Shown here in pieces: positions 1-10,824 of a stretch of DNA of 64,000 bases. The position numbers were made by a program, and so were the translations under genes. The stretch's first letter is position 1; each line of letters starts with the position of its first letter. The stretch spans positions 4,870,180 to 4,934,179 of the forward strand of contig JAJHZJ010000121.1 of the NCBI GenBank assembly GCA_023548195.1, given 5' to 3'. This DNA comes from Bettongia penicillata ogilbyi. Taxonomy: Eukaryota; Chordata; Mammalia; Diprotodontia; Potoroidae. Under the pieces are notes generated by a model. It was given only the letters and a program-made list of their open reading frames with translations. It was not told the origin of the DNA and made no database searches.

Positions 1-429
1 TACCCCACCATCCTGGTTTTGTCTCTCTCTCTCTCCCTCCAGAACTTTAAGTGAGATCATTAATTGATATAAGTGAAGAAAGCTCGAGACTTGAGAGAAA
101 ATGTCAATTGGAAATAATAAGGTTCTTTTTTTTTTAAAAAAAGTAATCTGAGGATTTTAGGATTTAATATGCAGGTTTAATATAGAAATACCCAGACTAT
201 CTGCCACCTTGATATTTTAGAGATATAGGCCATTATTTCATATTACTGTGCTAAAAATGAGTCAATAAAATATGTCAAATGCATTATATTCAGCATTAAA
301 CAAAAGAAAAATTGGTATAAATTTTAACGGAAAAATGAAATTATAAAGTAACCCAAAGTTAAATGCATACAATTTTATTAGAGGCTGAATCAGGATAGAA
401 ATTTTTAAGAAGAAAAAACAGTAAGTCAA

Positions 430-560
430 GCTAACATTTTATTAGACACCTGCTATATGTGACACTGTGCTAAGCACCTGGGATAAAAAGTCAAAAACAA
501 TCCCTTCCCTTTAGGAATTCTTCACACTCTAATGGAGGGGACAACATGTAAACAGCTATG
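430..560 (+). repeat. Old interspersed repeat (GCACTGTGCTAAGC type)
   Basis: The stretch reads as the common mammalian motif of a species-wide old repeat: ATTAGACACCTGCTAT, CACTGTGCTAAGCACCTGGG, then 'aaacaatcccttccctttag' and 'aatggaggggacaacatg'. Related copies lie at 48556 and 53190. It runs directly into an AT/TG tract. The family name is uncertain. Confidence 0.6.
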
Positions 561-567
561 CATAAGC

Positions 568-720
568 AAGATATATATATATATATATACACAATACACA
601 CATATACATATGTGTATACATATATGTGTATATGTACATATACATTCACTCAGTTGATTCTTTCCAATGTATCATATGTGCACATACATATATACATGTA
701 TACACATACATATATGAATA
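568..720. repeat. TA/CA/TG low-complexity tract, left arm of inverted duplication
   Basis: Alternating TATA, ATAC and TGTA units surround a unique 28-bp segment at 645-672. That segment recurs in perfect inverted orientation at 965-992. Confidence 0.8.
645..672 (+). repeat. 28-bp inverted repeat, left copy
   Basis: It begins TTCACTCAGTTGATTC and ends CCAATGTAT, and is the exact reverse complement of 965-992. Confidence 0.9.
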
Positions 721-866
721 CATTTGTATATCCTCAGTATGAATTGAGTTATAAGAAATGGTTCATAGTATAGAAGAAACTAAATTACTTCTCAAATATT
801 CAAAGTTACTAACTACCAATTGTAGTGCACAGGACAAGTTTCCTGAACTGTGCTTAGGATAGTATA
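720..866 (+). repeat. Direct duplication, copy 1 (~147 bp)
   Basis: It begins ACATTTGTATATCC and includes CAGTATGAATTGAGTT. It aligns along its whole length with 1566-1712, with scattered substitutions and small indels. Confidence 0.85.
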
Positions 867-871
867 GTACA

Positions 872-960
872 TGTGTGTGTGTGTGTATGTGTATGTGTGT
901 GCTTATATATACATATATACATATATGTGTATATATGTGTGTATGTATATATGTATATCC
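872..960. repeat. TG/TA tract, right arm of inverted duplication
   Basis: The tract is (TG)n followed by TATATACATA and TGTATA units. Its reverse complement resembles the tract around 673-718. Confidence 0.75.
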
Positions 961-964
961 ATCA

Positions 965-992
965 ATACATTGGAAAGAATCAACTGAGTGAA
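965..992 (-). repeat. 28-bp inverted repeat, right copy
   Basis: The stretch ATACATTGGAAAGAATC...GTGAA is the exact reverse complement of 645-672. Confidence 0.9.
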
Positions 993-1565
993 GCCACTAG
1001 TGCTATATTCAATACAAAGTGGCCTCTTGCAGAAAGTAGGACTTTAATTGAAATTTGAGAGAAGCCAGAGAACTGTAAAGATGAAACAGAGAGAATATTG
1101 GGAATGGGAGATAGCCAGTAAAAATTTATGGAGTCAGGAGATAGAGCATAATGCTCAAGGAACCAAAAAATGAAGTAAAAGCCTATCACTCAATTATTTT
1201 ATATAAACCAAGTTCCCTCAGAACTGTTAACATGACAATACAATCAGATTGCAATTAAAGACCCTTAGGATTATCTAAAAAAAATAATCTTAGGCTGGCT
1301 TGCCTTTGAAATTCACAACTCAATTTTCTAATGGTTATTTTATCAGAAAATATGAAAAAATAATATTAGTTTGAACAAAACATTAAGGAAGCTAAATCTA
1401 TGAAAAACATCATTTAAAGTAAAAATCTTACCTTGATGCCTAATTACCCATAGATTAGAACCTACCAAGTACTTGCTTTACTTACGTTAACTGTATTTAT
1501 TATGCATACAGATACTGCTACTAAATTTTTGAAATCAGGCAAACCATACAGTCATCTTAAAGAGC

Positions 1566-1712
1566 ACATTTGTATATCCCCAGTATGAATTGAGTTACAA
1601 GAAATGGTTTCTTAGTATAGAAGAAACTAAATAACTTCTCAAATACTCACAGTTATAACTACCAATCTTAGTGCCTAGGAAAAGCTTCATGAAGTATGCT
1701 TGAGGTAGCTAG
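1566..1712 (+). repeat. Direct duplication, copy 2 (~147 bp)
   Basis: This is the second copy of the 720-866 segment. It starts ACATTTGTATATCCCCAG and carries the same landmarks (AGTATAGAAGAAACTAAAT, AACTACCAAT) in the same order. Confidence 0.85.
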
Positions 1713-2116
1713 GTAAGTTAAATTTAGTTGAAGCTGGAAAGAGACCTTGGTATACAAGGCCCTTTTTAAGGAGAGATCTTGGGATACTTTCCTTTAGAGA
1801 GAAAAATCATATGGGGTGTCCTAGTGCAGTGAGGCATAAGCCATTTGATAATTTCATATTTTTAGGCTATTATCAGTTCTCTCATGGCTAAGTAGTATAA
1901 ATGCTTCCAGTACATGCTAAATTTCAAAGCCTTGTGCAAAGAACTTGTTGCTCCACTAAATAAAGGTCTATAGATACTCTTGAATCAGGTCTTCAAAATA
2001 GGGCTCCATCATTTTATTCAACTCAGTTCATAGATCAAACACATCCATATATTCATGTAAATACAAAAGCACGATAAAAGCTAAATATGAGTTCTCCTCT
2101 GATTTGCTGCCACTGA

Positions 2117-2275
2117 AAGCATGGAATAGTGGAGAGAGTGCTGGGCTTATAGTCAGGAAGACCTGAGTTCAAATATTTCCTCTGCTGTATATTGGTTGTA
2201 TGATGGTGGGTATGTCATTTACTTTCTGAGTGCCCCATGGAACTCTACCACCATTATTTTCAAAATAGGTTCTGA
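2117..2275 (+). repeat. tRNA-derived SINE (MIR/marsupial type), partial
   Basis: The sequence AGCATGGAATAGTGGA, then AGTCAGGAAGACCTGAGTTC, then 'cctctgctgtat' follows the box A / box B order of this SINE class. Confidence 0.7.
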
Positions 2276-4200
2276 AATGAACTATTGGTAGAGGGAGTTT
2301 ACTGTCAGGAGCTCCTTATGTCAATGAAACCAGTAAAAAACAAACAGCTCCCTCCTCAAATTTGCTCTCCCTTTTTTTTTTTTACTATAACTAAACATAG
2401 ACAGACAGAAAAATATTTTCAAGCTGAAAAGACTGTCTCATGATCAATTGTTTGATATTATTTATACCACTTCCCTATCCCCTTGCCATAGTAACTTCTT
2501 GTCACTTTCTGAGATGTCATATAGTGGTGAGTGATGTGATTTTTCCACCTTTCTCCAAAGATGCATCATGTATAGTATTACAAAAGTCCTAACTTATTTC
2601 CTAAGTTATTAGAGGATACATAATCCCAGAAAATGGTATCAGACTAATTTTTAGAGTGGAAAAAAGGAGAGCCCTGAAAATTATAAAGTAGGTTACCAAA
2701 CGATACCTAGGAAGTGACTAGAACAAATCAAACAAGACGCAATCACGAAGAGGAGCACAATGTGCTGGACAGCGATCGCTGGAGCTTTGTTGGGAGCAAA
2801 TCTTTCCTGAATAACTTAATTTTCTTCTATGATAGACTAAGAAGCTGCACAGACCAAGACCTAGAAATGTCATAGGGACAAATTCAATTCTTCTCTTCAA
2901 AGAGGAAAAAAAAATCAGTAATTCATGTGTTATAATTTTGTTTAGCCTATAATCTGAAGGCTCATTTGTTCAAGGAAAGGACTTTTTCCTTGACTAAAAC
3001 TCAAACTACCAAAGTTTTGGATCTATATTATAGAATTTAACACTTATGGAAATATAAATAGCAAACAAAGAAAGATTATAAATCTGCTATATTCTTCAGT
3101 ACAGGGTCAGTCTTTAACTGTAACAAAAATCATGTGAATTATGTGAATTTCAATAAAGCCTGTGATTTCATACATCTTGTCATTTTATTAATGAGGCAGA
3201 AATGACTATATGGTTTAAACTAAGCTGCAATGTCCTTGGACAAAAGGGAAAAACAGCTTTTTTTTTTTTTGACAGGGTGGGCTGACAGAAGCAGCTTACA
3301 ACCCTCCTTCAGTCTTAAGCTGAGACTGTCTTTTGGTGGTTTATTTGTTTCCAGAGATATTCATTTGACCGTCTGGTCTGGATGCACAGACTATCATAGC
3401 CACAACATTTTCAGTTAACTCAGCTAAGGCAAATGACAGGGGACAAAAAAAAGTAAGATGGGAACGTGGGATGGAGACAACAATATGGAAAGAGGTGACT
3501 GCAGAAGTTGGACATCTATTGAGGCAGATGAAACAATGATAAAAGCGAATGTGTGGTTAAGGGTGCCCACATTTCTAAACTCCACATGCAGAAGTACTGT
3601 GGAAGTTTTCCCTTGAAAATAATGTCTGGATTTGAAAGTGGTCACATCCAATTTGCTTGGAAAGGTTACAGGAAATCTCAACAGGGTTCCATGTTTAGAT
3701 TGATAAGGGTGGAACAAGGGGCTAAATTTCTTTGGGTCTCAGCATAAAAGATTCTATTAAAAATATGGAAAGGCTTAGAGAGGGTCTCTGTCTTAGAAGA
3801 AACACCGTCTGCCTTCCACTACATAAAAGGTATGTCTCAAGACATACCTGACTTGTGTCAGTCATAAAGAAGAGAAAATTCCTGCTTTATCCACCCATGT
3901 TTCTGTCTTGATTTGGTAAATCCTAATCATTGAGAATATTTGAGAACATTTCGTGAACAGAAAGTGAAAGTTGTGTGATAAGTAATAAAGCAAGATTTGA
4001 TTTTTCTTCCTCCTCCCTGCCCTCTTTCCTTCCCCACCCTAAGTTATAAATCATAACTTCTTATTTCTTTTGATCTTGGAATGTTAGAAACTGGTAAATC
4101 TTTTGTTTTCAGGGAGAGAGAGACAGGTGTTTAAAAAGTGAGATCAAGGTAATCAAGATAGGATTTTTTTTTCTTTAGAAGAGCTTGCCAGGGATGTGGA

Positions 4201-4214
4201 GTTGCCATGGCAAC
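4201..4214. promoter_or_regulatory. Candidate RFX (X-box) palindromic binding site
   Basis: GTTGCCATGGCAAC is a perfect 14-bp palindrome and matches the RFX dimer consensus GTTGCCNNGGCAAC. It is an isolated intronic site; occupancy and function are unknown. Confidence 0.45.
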
Positions 4215-5059
4215 CACTTGTTACTGCTAAAAGCCAGAGTAATTACTCTGACAATATCTTCCCTAATGTAGGCTTCCTTCCTCCATTTTCTGCCACTTTT
4301 GTCCAGTACTTTGTTTTTTTCACTGGTTTCCTTCAGATTTTTGAGGACTTGAGGTTTCTCCATCAAGAGAAAAAGTTATTTGCTTCCATACAGAGTTGGA
4401 ATGATTTTCTAACCTAAGGGTAATGATTAAGGGAAGAAAACTATTTTGCTTCTGCTTTAAGTGTCATGGATAAACTGGCCAAAGACTTTTCTTTTCACTT
4501 CTCCCTAAGCATTGAGAAGAAAAAAGCTTACTTTGCCCTAAAAAGTGCTGTTGAGGGATTTTAATAAAGTGAAGAATGCTTCACCTGAAATGTATGGACT
4601 GGTACTTCCTAAGGCCATTGGAATTTGGCATGCCAGTAGAAATGTCTCAGCCTCTCACTGGCAAATTAATTTATTCAGGGTCCCAACAGTAGTTCTGAGT
4701 TAAAACTGAATGTAATTGTGATTTTTTAACCCCTTCAAATGATTTCCACATATGCAATACATGAATTCTAAAAGGCTTATACCTGCATCCCACTTATTTT
4801 TCTTAAGGTTCCATACAGCTTTACATCTGTCACTTCATGATCCTGTTTTTTACCCAGCACCAATGCATTTAATTTCACTGATGTTATTTGTTCCATATAT
4901 TCCTGAATACACTACAGAGTACAAGGAAAAGTCTCCATCATCTCAGATTTGGGACATGAGAAAACTAGTGATAAAGCAGAAAAATGGAGACTAAGAGGTA
5001 AACTGTGTTTTACTTTCATTTTTTAAATTGGTCCTGTGATTTTATTGATGTAGGGAGCT

Positions 5060-5200
5060 TACTCTGTTGATAAGGATAGGGCACTGAGAAATTCACTGCC
5101 TTGGCCACAGTCACACAACTGGTCTTTGCCAGAGGTGGGATTTGAACCTTGGTCTTTATTCTAAGGTGAACTCCATTTTACTGTATTGCTTCTCAGATCT
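5060..5200 (-). repeat. MIR-type SINE fragment
   Basis: The landmarks CTTGGCCACAGTCACACAAC and GGTGGGATTTGAACC are those of the antisense MIR body. It abuts the CCTT array. Confidence 0.6.
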
Positions 5201-5410
5201 CCTTCCTTCCTTCCTTCCTTCCTTCCTTCCTTCCTTCCTTCCTTCCTTCCTTCCTTCCTTCCTTCCTTTCTTCCCTCTTCCCTCCCTCCCTCCCTCCCTC
5301 CTTCCCCTTCCTTCCTTCCTTCCTTCCTTCCTTCCTTCCTTCCTTCCTTCCTTCCTTCCTTCCTTCCTTCCTTCCTTCCTTCCTTCCTTCCTTCCTTCCT
5401 TCCTTCCTTC
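5201..5410. repeat. (CCTT)n microsatellite, 210 bp
   Basis: Near-pure CCTT units are broken once by CTTTCTTCCCTC and a CCCT run at about 5266-5305. Open frames of repeated SFLP or GRKE across it are artefacts of the tetranucleotide. Confidence 0.97.
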
Positions 5411-5545
5411 ATCAGGGCAAGCAACTTGCATAGGGTCATACAGCTAGTAAGTGCCAAGTGTTTGAAGCTGCATTTGAACTCAAGTCCTCCTGACTCCAGG
5501 ATCAGTGCTCTATTTATTGTGCCACCTAGCTGTCCCTTCTTAAAT
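5411..5545 (-). repeat. tRNA-derived SINE, antisense
   Basis: CATACAGCTAGTAAGTG, TTTGAACTCAAGTCCTCCTG, ACTCCAGGATCAGTGCTC and GTGCCACCTAGCTGTC are in order, as expected for an antisense marsupial SINE head. Confidence 0.8.
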
Positions 5546-6484
5546 CTATTTCCACCAGATTCTAAATAATGCTATAAGCTTTAAATTTTACTTTGGGGAT
5601 TCCCTTCCTGGGATCAACACATCTCAAGTTTTCCTTTCACATGTCAAGGTTTTCATTGTTACAGTTGCTGAGGCAGATGTGACAGTCCCTTCCTCTTAAG
5701 GCTATAGAAGGAAGGAGTTTGAGTTCGTAGCATATTCATTTCTGATAGAAACAATGTTGTAATTAGTATTTAGGTTTTTATAATATCCTGTTCATATACA
5801 TCATAATTAGCTAGGCCTTTTTGGGTTGTCTTGAGAATGGTGATTATTTAGGAAAATGTAGTACACATTCAATATATATAACTTGTAAATAAGCTTCTGA
5901 AACACATTTTGGAAGTTGAGGAACAATCCATAATCTAAAAAATGGGTCTAGATCTTTCAAATACTTGGCTGTTTAATATAAACTGATACTTTAGCTAAAT
6001 AATGTGGAACAACATTTTTGGGACCTACAAGTAAAATACTTAGTTGGTCTATCTTTCTATATTTCAATAATAATTATTTTAACTGGCTAGTCTTTATTAT
6101 TTCTAAAAAGATGAAACTAGAATGTAAAAATATGACCATTAAAATAAAGTTTTATGTCTGTGCAGAAGAAAGTTTACATTTTTATTTAAAAAGTACATTC
6201 AAACCAGAGGTGGGGAACTTCTAGCCTACGGAAAAACTCAGTCCTTAGTCTTAACTTCCTCTTGGTCCATAGGGCAAGAAACAACAGGTAAAAAAAAAGA
6301 CTATTTCTTGTGGTCAAAATCCAATGTGGATTGAAACGTCTTTAGTACCAAAATCCTAAAAAGTACTCCTTGAAAGTTGATGTATATTCTTTATGAAATC
6401 ATATTTAATCTTTCTAACCTCCAAGGACAGAAATAATAAAGACAATGTAGAATATTTGGAAGTTTGCGCAGTTATTTCTATATA

Positions 6485-6640
6485 GTATCTCCCCTGGACC
6501 TCAAAACAACCCTGAAAATGATCATTATCTCTTTATTGATGAGAAAATTTACATGTGGAGCTAGTAAGTATTACAAAATTAACTTTCAGGTCTCATGAAG
6601 TATAAATTCATTGACTTCTCCCTTATGTCACAGTGCCTCA
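6485..6640 (-). repeat. MIR-type SINE, degraded
   Basis: The order CCTCAAAACAACCCTG, TTATTGATGAGAAAATT, then GGTCTCATGAAG is faintly that of an antisense MIR. Confidence 0.4.
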
Positions 6641-7924
6641 TGAGTGTTTGCTTCCCTTGAAAATGGGTGGAGGGAGATTTCTATCATGTTTGAAAGTATA
6701 AATATTATAGTATTTTTACCACAAATTTTGTCTCAGTTTAGCTCTAAATACTTTAAAAAGATTTCTACTAGAAAATAGGTAATAATTTGGTTTCTCAGGC
6801 TTTGATCAAGTTGTTTTGTATCTCTGGGTCTTTTTTCCCTCTAATTTTTAAACTCATAATAGACCTTGATTTAAGGACTTAAGAATGGATTGGCCTATGG
6901 GGCTATGTATAAAGCATGGCACAGAGTTGATCTTCACAGTTTTGTCTGACAGCACGGGATCTTTGAGGACTGCTTTTGACCATGTGGTGACTTGGTTGAT
7001 CTTTTGAAGTAAGGAATTTGGAATTATAGCATGGCTATAACTAGATGGCTATCAGCACTAAGCCTGGCACCAATATGGTAAACCCCTGGAAGAAGAACAC
7101 CACCATACTTTGTACTTGTGATTGAATATCAGCCTCAAGGGGCACATGTTTAGGAATGGAAGTGACTGAGCCATCTGGATGTCCTGTCTCTAATAAGTGA
7201 CAGGAGGAGAAGATTCTGTCACTGAAGAGGAAGTCCACCATCAACAGGATCAGTCCAAGCCTAGTTGTTTTACCAGAAGACAATTTTGGGTAGTGAATAA
7301 CCAAAGTAAAACCTAATATAACATGGCTAATCAGTAGTCTTGTTAACTGTTTTATGTTCTGATGAGGTTTAAATTATCAATCTCACAGAAGACTGCAACA
7401 GTAGTTTGAAGTTATTGAATTTTCTTCATTCTTTTTAAAGTTTGTTTGGGGGGAATGGGAGGGTTAAATTTGTACTAGTGACTCTTTAATGCTTAGCATT
7501 TCTTTTATATGTAGGAATAAATTATCTGTCTCATAACTGATTCATATTGTACACTGGATATCTCTTACTCCAATTTTTTGATGGGGAGGGAAAAAGGGAT
7601 ACCTAGATGTTAGCCATATTCAAAGGTGTAAGTAAAATTGTAAAGTAAAATAATTATATGTAAAATTGCTAGGCACTGGATTGGGCATTTAGCAAGTTAA
7701 AAAGTATGAAGATAGGGATCCTAGTCCCTTTCTCATTAGAAGAAAGGTTCCCTGGAGTGAAACGTGTTCAGTCCTCATGCCTGGGCAAACAATAGGGAAT
7801 AGCCATTCCTGTGGATAGTTCTTCAATGTTAGAGTAGAATTAAAGTGTATTTTCATTATTCTCTCCCTCCCTCCCTCCCCTGTCTGTGTCTCTGTGTCTT
7901 TCTTCACTTTCCTCAAAGACCAAA

Positions 7925-8425
7925 CCTTAAATCCATTTCACTCTGGAGTTCACAGATTGGACTACAATAGGTCTCTGCCCAAGCTCCACTTAGTGGCTAT
8001 ATTTTGGGTCCTCCTGGCTCAGAGTGACTGTCAATAGTAACTATTTCTCTTTTGACCAGCAACCCTGAAGGTCTTCCCCTCCCAGTTTGATTTTTTTTAA
8101 TTAAAGGGGCCATCCCTTGACTCACTTCTTAAAGACACCTATTCAATGAACAAGCATTGCCTCACTCAAAGTGAGAACCTGAAAAGGCCTTAGCCTAAAA
8201 GAGCCAGGGTCTCCCATTACATCCTGGGCCATCTCCAGTCTTCCTCATGAATATCGGGCCACTGGACTTTGCTCTGGAGGAGAAAGTAAGGCTGGTGACC
8301 TGGCTAAGTCCTCCTTCGCTCAAATCAAAGTCAACTGCTAAGTCCTGTCATCATTTCCCTAATGTTACAGTCCTCTTCAAAAATGGCCAAGTACACCATA
8401 TTTGACGAACAGGTTTTATGATTAC
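7925..8425 (-). repeat. Marsupial interspersed repeat (~500 bp)
   Basis: The stretch includes GGAGTTCACAGATTGG, CCAAGCTCCACTTAGTGG, AATGAACAAGCATTGCCTCA, CATCCTGGGCCATCTCCAGT and CTCAAATCAAAGTCAACTGC. Its 3' part is the inverted counterpart of 14090-14172, so it is a dispersed repeat. I recognise the series from marsupial genomic sequence; the family name and true orientation are uncertain. Confidence 0.6.
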
Positions 8426-8469
8426 TTTTCTCAGTATGAAAAATGGATGAGTTGAAGAACATAAACAAA

Positions 8470-8924
8470 GAAATTCAGATTGGGAAGGAGGCCTGGCAGT
8501 TATTTAGTCCAACCCTTATCTGAAAAAGAATTTCCTCCACATCAGGCTTGATGAACTATCATCCAGTCTTTGCTTAAAGACCTCTAATGAATGAAAATCA
8601 AATGACTAATGAACCAGCAAATTCCACTTTAAATAAGTTCTAACTGATGGGAAAGTTTTCCTTATATTATGTCTGAATTTGTCTCATTTTAAGTTCTTCC
8701 TCTTATTTCCAGATCTCTTACGTGTGACCAAACAGAACAAAATTTAATTTGTCTTCCACATGACAGGCTTTCAAATATTTGAAGATCCCTTTCATGTCTT
8801 TCCTGAATCTTCTTCTCCCCAAACAAAACACTCCCTGCCTTCTATCAACCTTTACGCAACCTAAACCTGAAAGTCTTTTACTAATTTTGGTTTCTCTCAT
8901 CTGGATACTTTCTGGATAATGAAA
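8470..8924 (-). repeat. CR1/L3-like LINE 3' fragment, part 1
   Basis: CAGAACAAAATTTAATTTG, CCACATGACAGGCTTTCAAA, TATTTGAAGATCCCTTTCAT and GTCTTTCCTGAATCTTCTTC follow the order of an old mammalian CR1/L3-like repeat. The rest of the same repeat resumes at 9190 after a SINE, which dates the SINE as later. Confidence 0.6.
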
Positions 8925-9188
8925 ATAAAAATAACAATACCTAACATTTATACAGTACTTACTGTGTGCCTGATACTGTGCTAAGAACTTTATAATGATT
9001 ATGTTATTGGATCCTCTAATAACGCTGGGAAGTTGGTTTTGCTGTTATTACCCCCATTTTGCAGATGAGGCAACACAGGCAAACAGAGGTGATGTGATTT
9101 TCCCAGCATCACACAGATAGTAAGTGTCTGAGGCTGGACTTGAATTCAGGCCTTCCTGACTCCAGACCCAGTATCCATTGGAACACTT
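8925..9188 (-). repeat. MIR-type SINE, nearly full length, nested in CR1/L3-like repeat
   Basis: CTGTGTGCCTGATACTGTGC, CCCATTTTGCAGATGAGG, CACACAGATAGTAAGTGTCT and GACTCCAGACCCAGT are present in order. Confidence 0.8.
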
Positions 9189-9356
9189 TGCTCTCCCTAA
9201 TAATCAATGTCCTTACTGAAATGTGATGCCCAAATTGAAACACAATGGCCAGGTGTAGTCTGATCATGGTAGAGTAAAGAAGAACTGTCACCTCCTTATA
9301 CCTGGAAGACATGACCTCTCTAAACATAGCCCAAGAGTGCATTAACTTCTGTCAAT
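9189..9356 (-). repeat. CR1/L3-like LINE fragment, part 2
   Basis: AAATGTGATGCCCAAATTGA, CACAATGGCCAGGTGTAGTC and CCAAGAGTGCATTAACTTC continue the 8470-8924 repeat. Confidence 0.6.
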
Positions 9357-9598
9357 GCTATATGGCTCAGTGGATAGACTATTGGGTTTGGAATCAGGGA
9401 AACTTATCTTTCTGAGTTCCAATGTTAGCCTCAGTTGATCCTGGGCAGGTCACTTAACCCTGTTTACCTCAGTTTCCTCATCTGTAAAATGAGCTGGAGA
9501 AGGAAATGACAAACCACTCATTATCTTCACCAAGAAAACCCCAAATGGGGTCATGAAGAGTGGGACACAACTAAAAATCGATGGAACAGTAAAAACCA
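9357..9598 (+). repeat. Marsupial tRNA-derived SINE, nearly full length
   Basis: Head GGCTCAGTGGATAGACTATT, middle TGATCCTGGGCAGGTCACTT and tail GAGCTGGAGAAGGAAATGAC, AAGAAAACCCCAAATGGGGT, CATGAAGAGTGGGACACAAC are all present. Confidence 0.88.
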
Positions 9599-9619
9599 AA
9601 TATCTCATGTTTCATTTTT

Positions 9620-10275
9620 CTTGTATTCCTCCCCTTTACTCCACTCACCATCCACCACAGTTCTGACCTTCATATCCTTTCTCATTGTCTATTACAACAA
9701 CTTTCCAATTAGTCTTTGTGTCTCAAGGCTTCCCTTAAACCTACCCTCCACATGGCAGTCTATGTGATTTTCCTGAACTATACATCTGACCACATCGCAT
9801 CTATGCAGTAAATTCCAATGGCTCCCTATTGCTTCCAGTATCAACTTTGTTCGGCATCTAAGGCCCTAAACAACCTGGACCCTTTCTATCTTTCCAGTCT
9901 TAATACATTTTACCCCCTTTCATGAACCCTAAGATCCATTCATGTTAGCTTATTTGTTCCATTTCTGTGGCTTTACCTGGCCTGTCTTCAGTCTGGAATG
10001 ATCTCCCTCTTCACCTCAGTCTCTTAGAATTCCTACATTTAGTTAAAATTCAGCTTAATTGGCTTCAGAAGTCTTTGCCATGTTGCTAGTGCATTCCCCT
10101 TTAACAAAACGCTGTATCTATTCTGTACATCTCTTATATAGACTTACATGTTTTCAGCCCCTATTATGATGTAAGCTCTTAGAGGACAGAGGTTATTTTT
10201 ACCTTTTTTCCCCTTTGTATTGCTTAGACCATCATAAGTCCTTAACAAGTACCTGCTGTTTAACTGAAAAAAAAA
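9620..10275 (+). repeat. L2 LINE 3' end
   Basis: AATGGCTCCCTATTGCTTCC, AAGGCCCTAAACAACCTGGA, ATGTAAGCTCTTAGAGGACA and a poly-A end near 10267-10279 follow the L2 3' UTR. Confidence 0.75.
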
Positions 10276-10614
10276 AAAAGCTCTATACCTATGTGGCCCT
10301 TGATTGATTTCTCCTTTCCTTTGCCTCCCAGGAACACTCCTCAATTCCGTTTTCAACTGTAAGGAAATGAGTACAGCAAAGGGAATATTCTCAAATTTAA
10401 AAAGTAATTCTCTGCCCCTAATATTCTTCCAATCTGCTCTCACTAGTCATAAACAGAAGCACAGAAAAGCACAATTTGAGCTCAACGTGTGAGTTTTTTT
10501 TTAATATCACCTAAATTATTGTTTCATATGGTTCCCGATGAGTCTGCGCAATTGGGTCTTGGGGCCAAACAGAGTGACAGCATCGATTTTCTTAAAGCAC
10601 AACAAGTGGACTTA

Positions 10615-10824
<210 letters not shown>

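Noticed and set aside
5142..5569. Open frames of up to 127 codons on both strands
   Set aside because: They are translations of the CCTT array (repeated SFLP or KEGR) and have no coding signal beyond the repeat.
6203..6275. Possible hAT end (CAGAGGTGGGGAACTTC)
   Set aside because: The left end resembles a hAT terminus but no right end or target duplication is visible.
7041..7304. 87-codon minus-strand frame (MVIHYPKLSS...)
   Set aside because: It is mildly protein-like but I recognise no family, no splice sites give a NALCN join, and other frames of the stretch are equally uninformative.
9357..9598. tRNA gene
   Set aside because: The box A/box B resemblance is that of a tRNA-derived SINE; there is no cloverleaf.
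1..10600. Next NALCN exon (LRKSVFSIR...)
   Set aside because: The minus-strand frames across this interval show no matching residues, so it lies outside the window.
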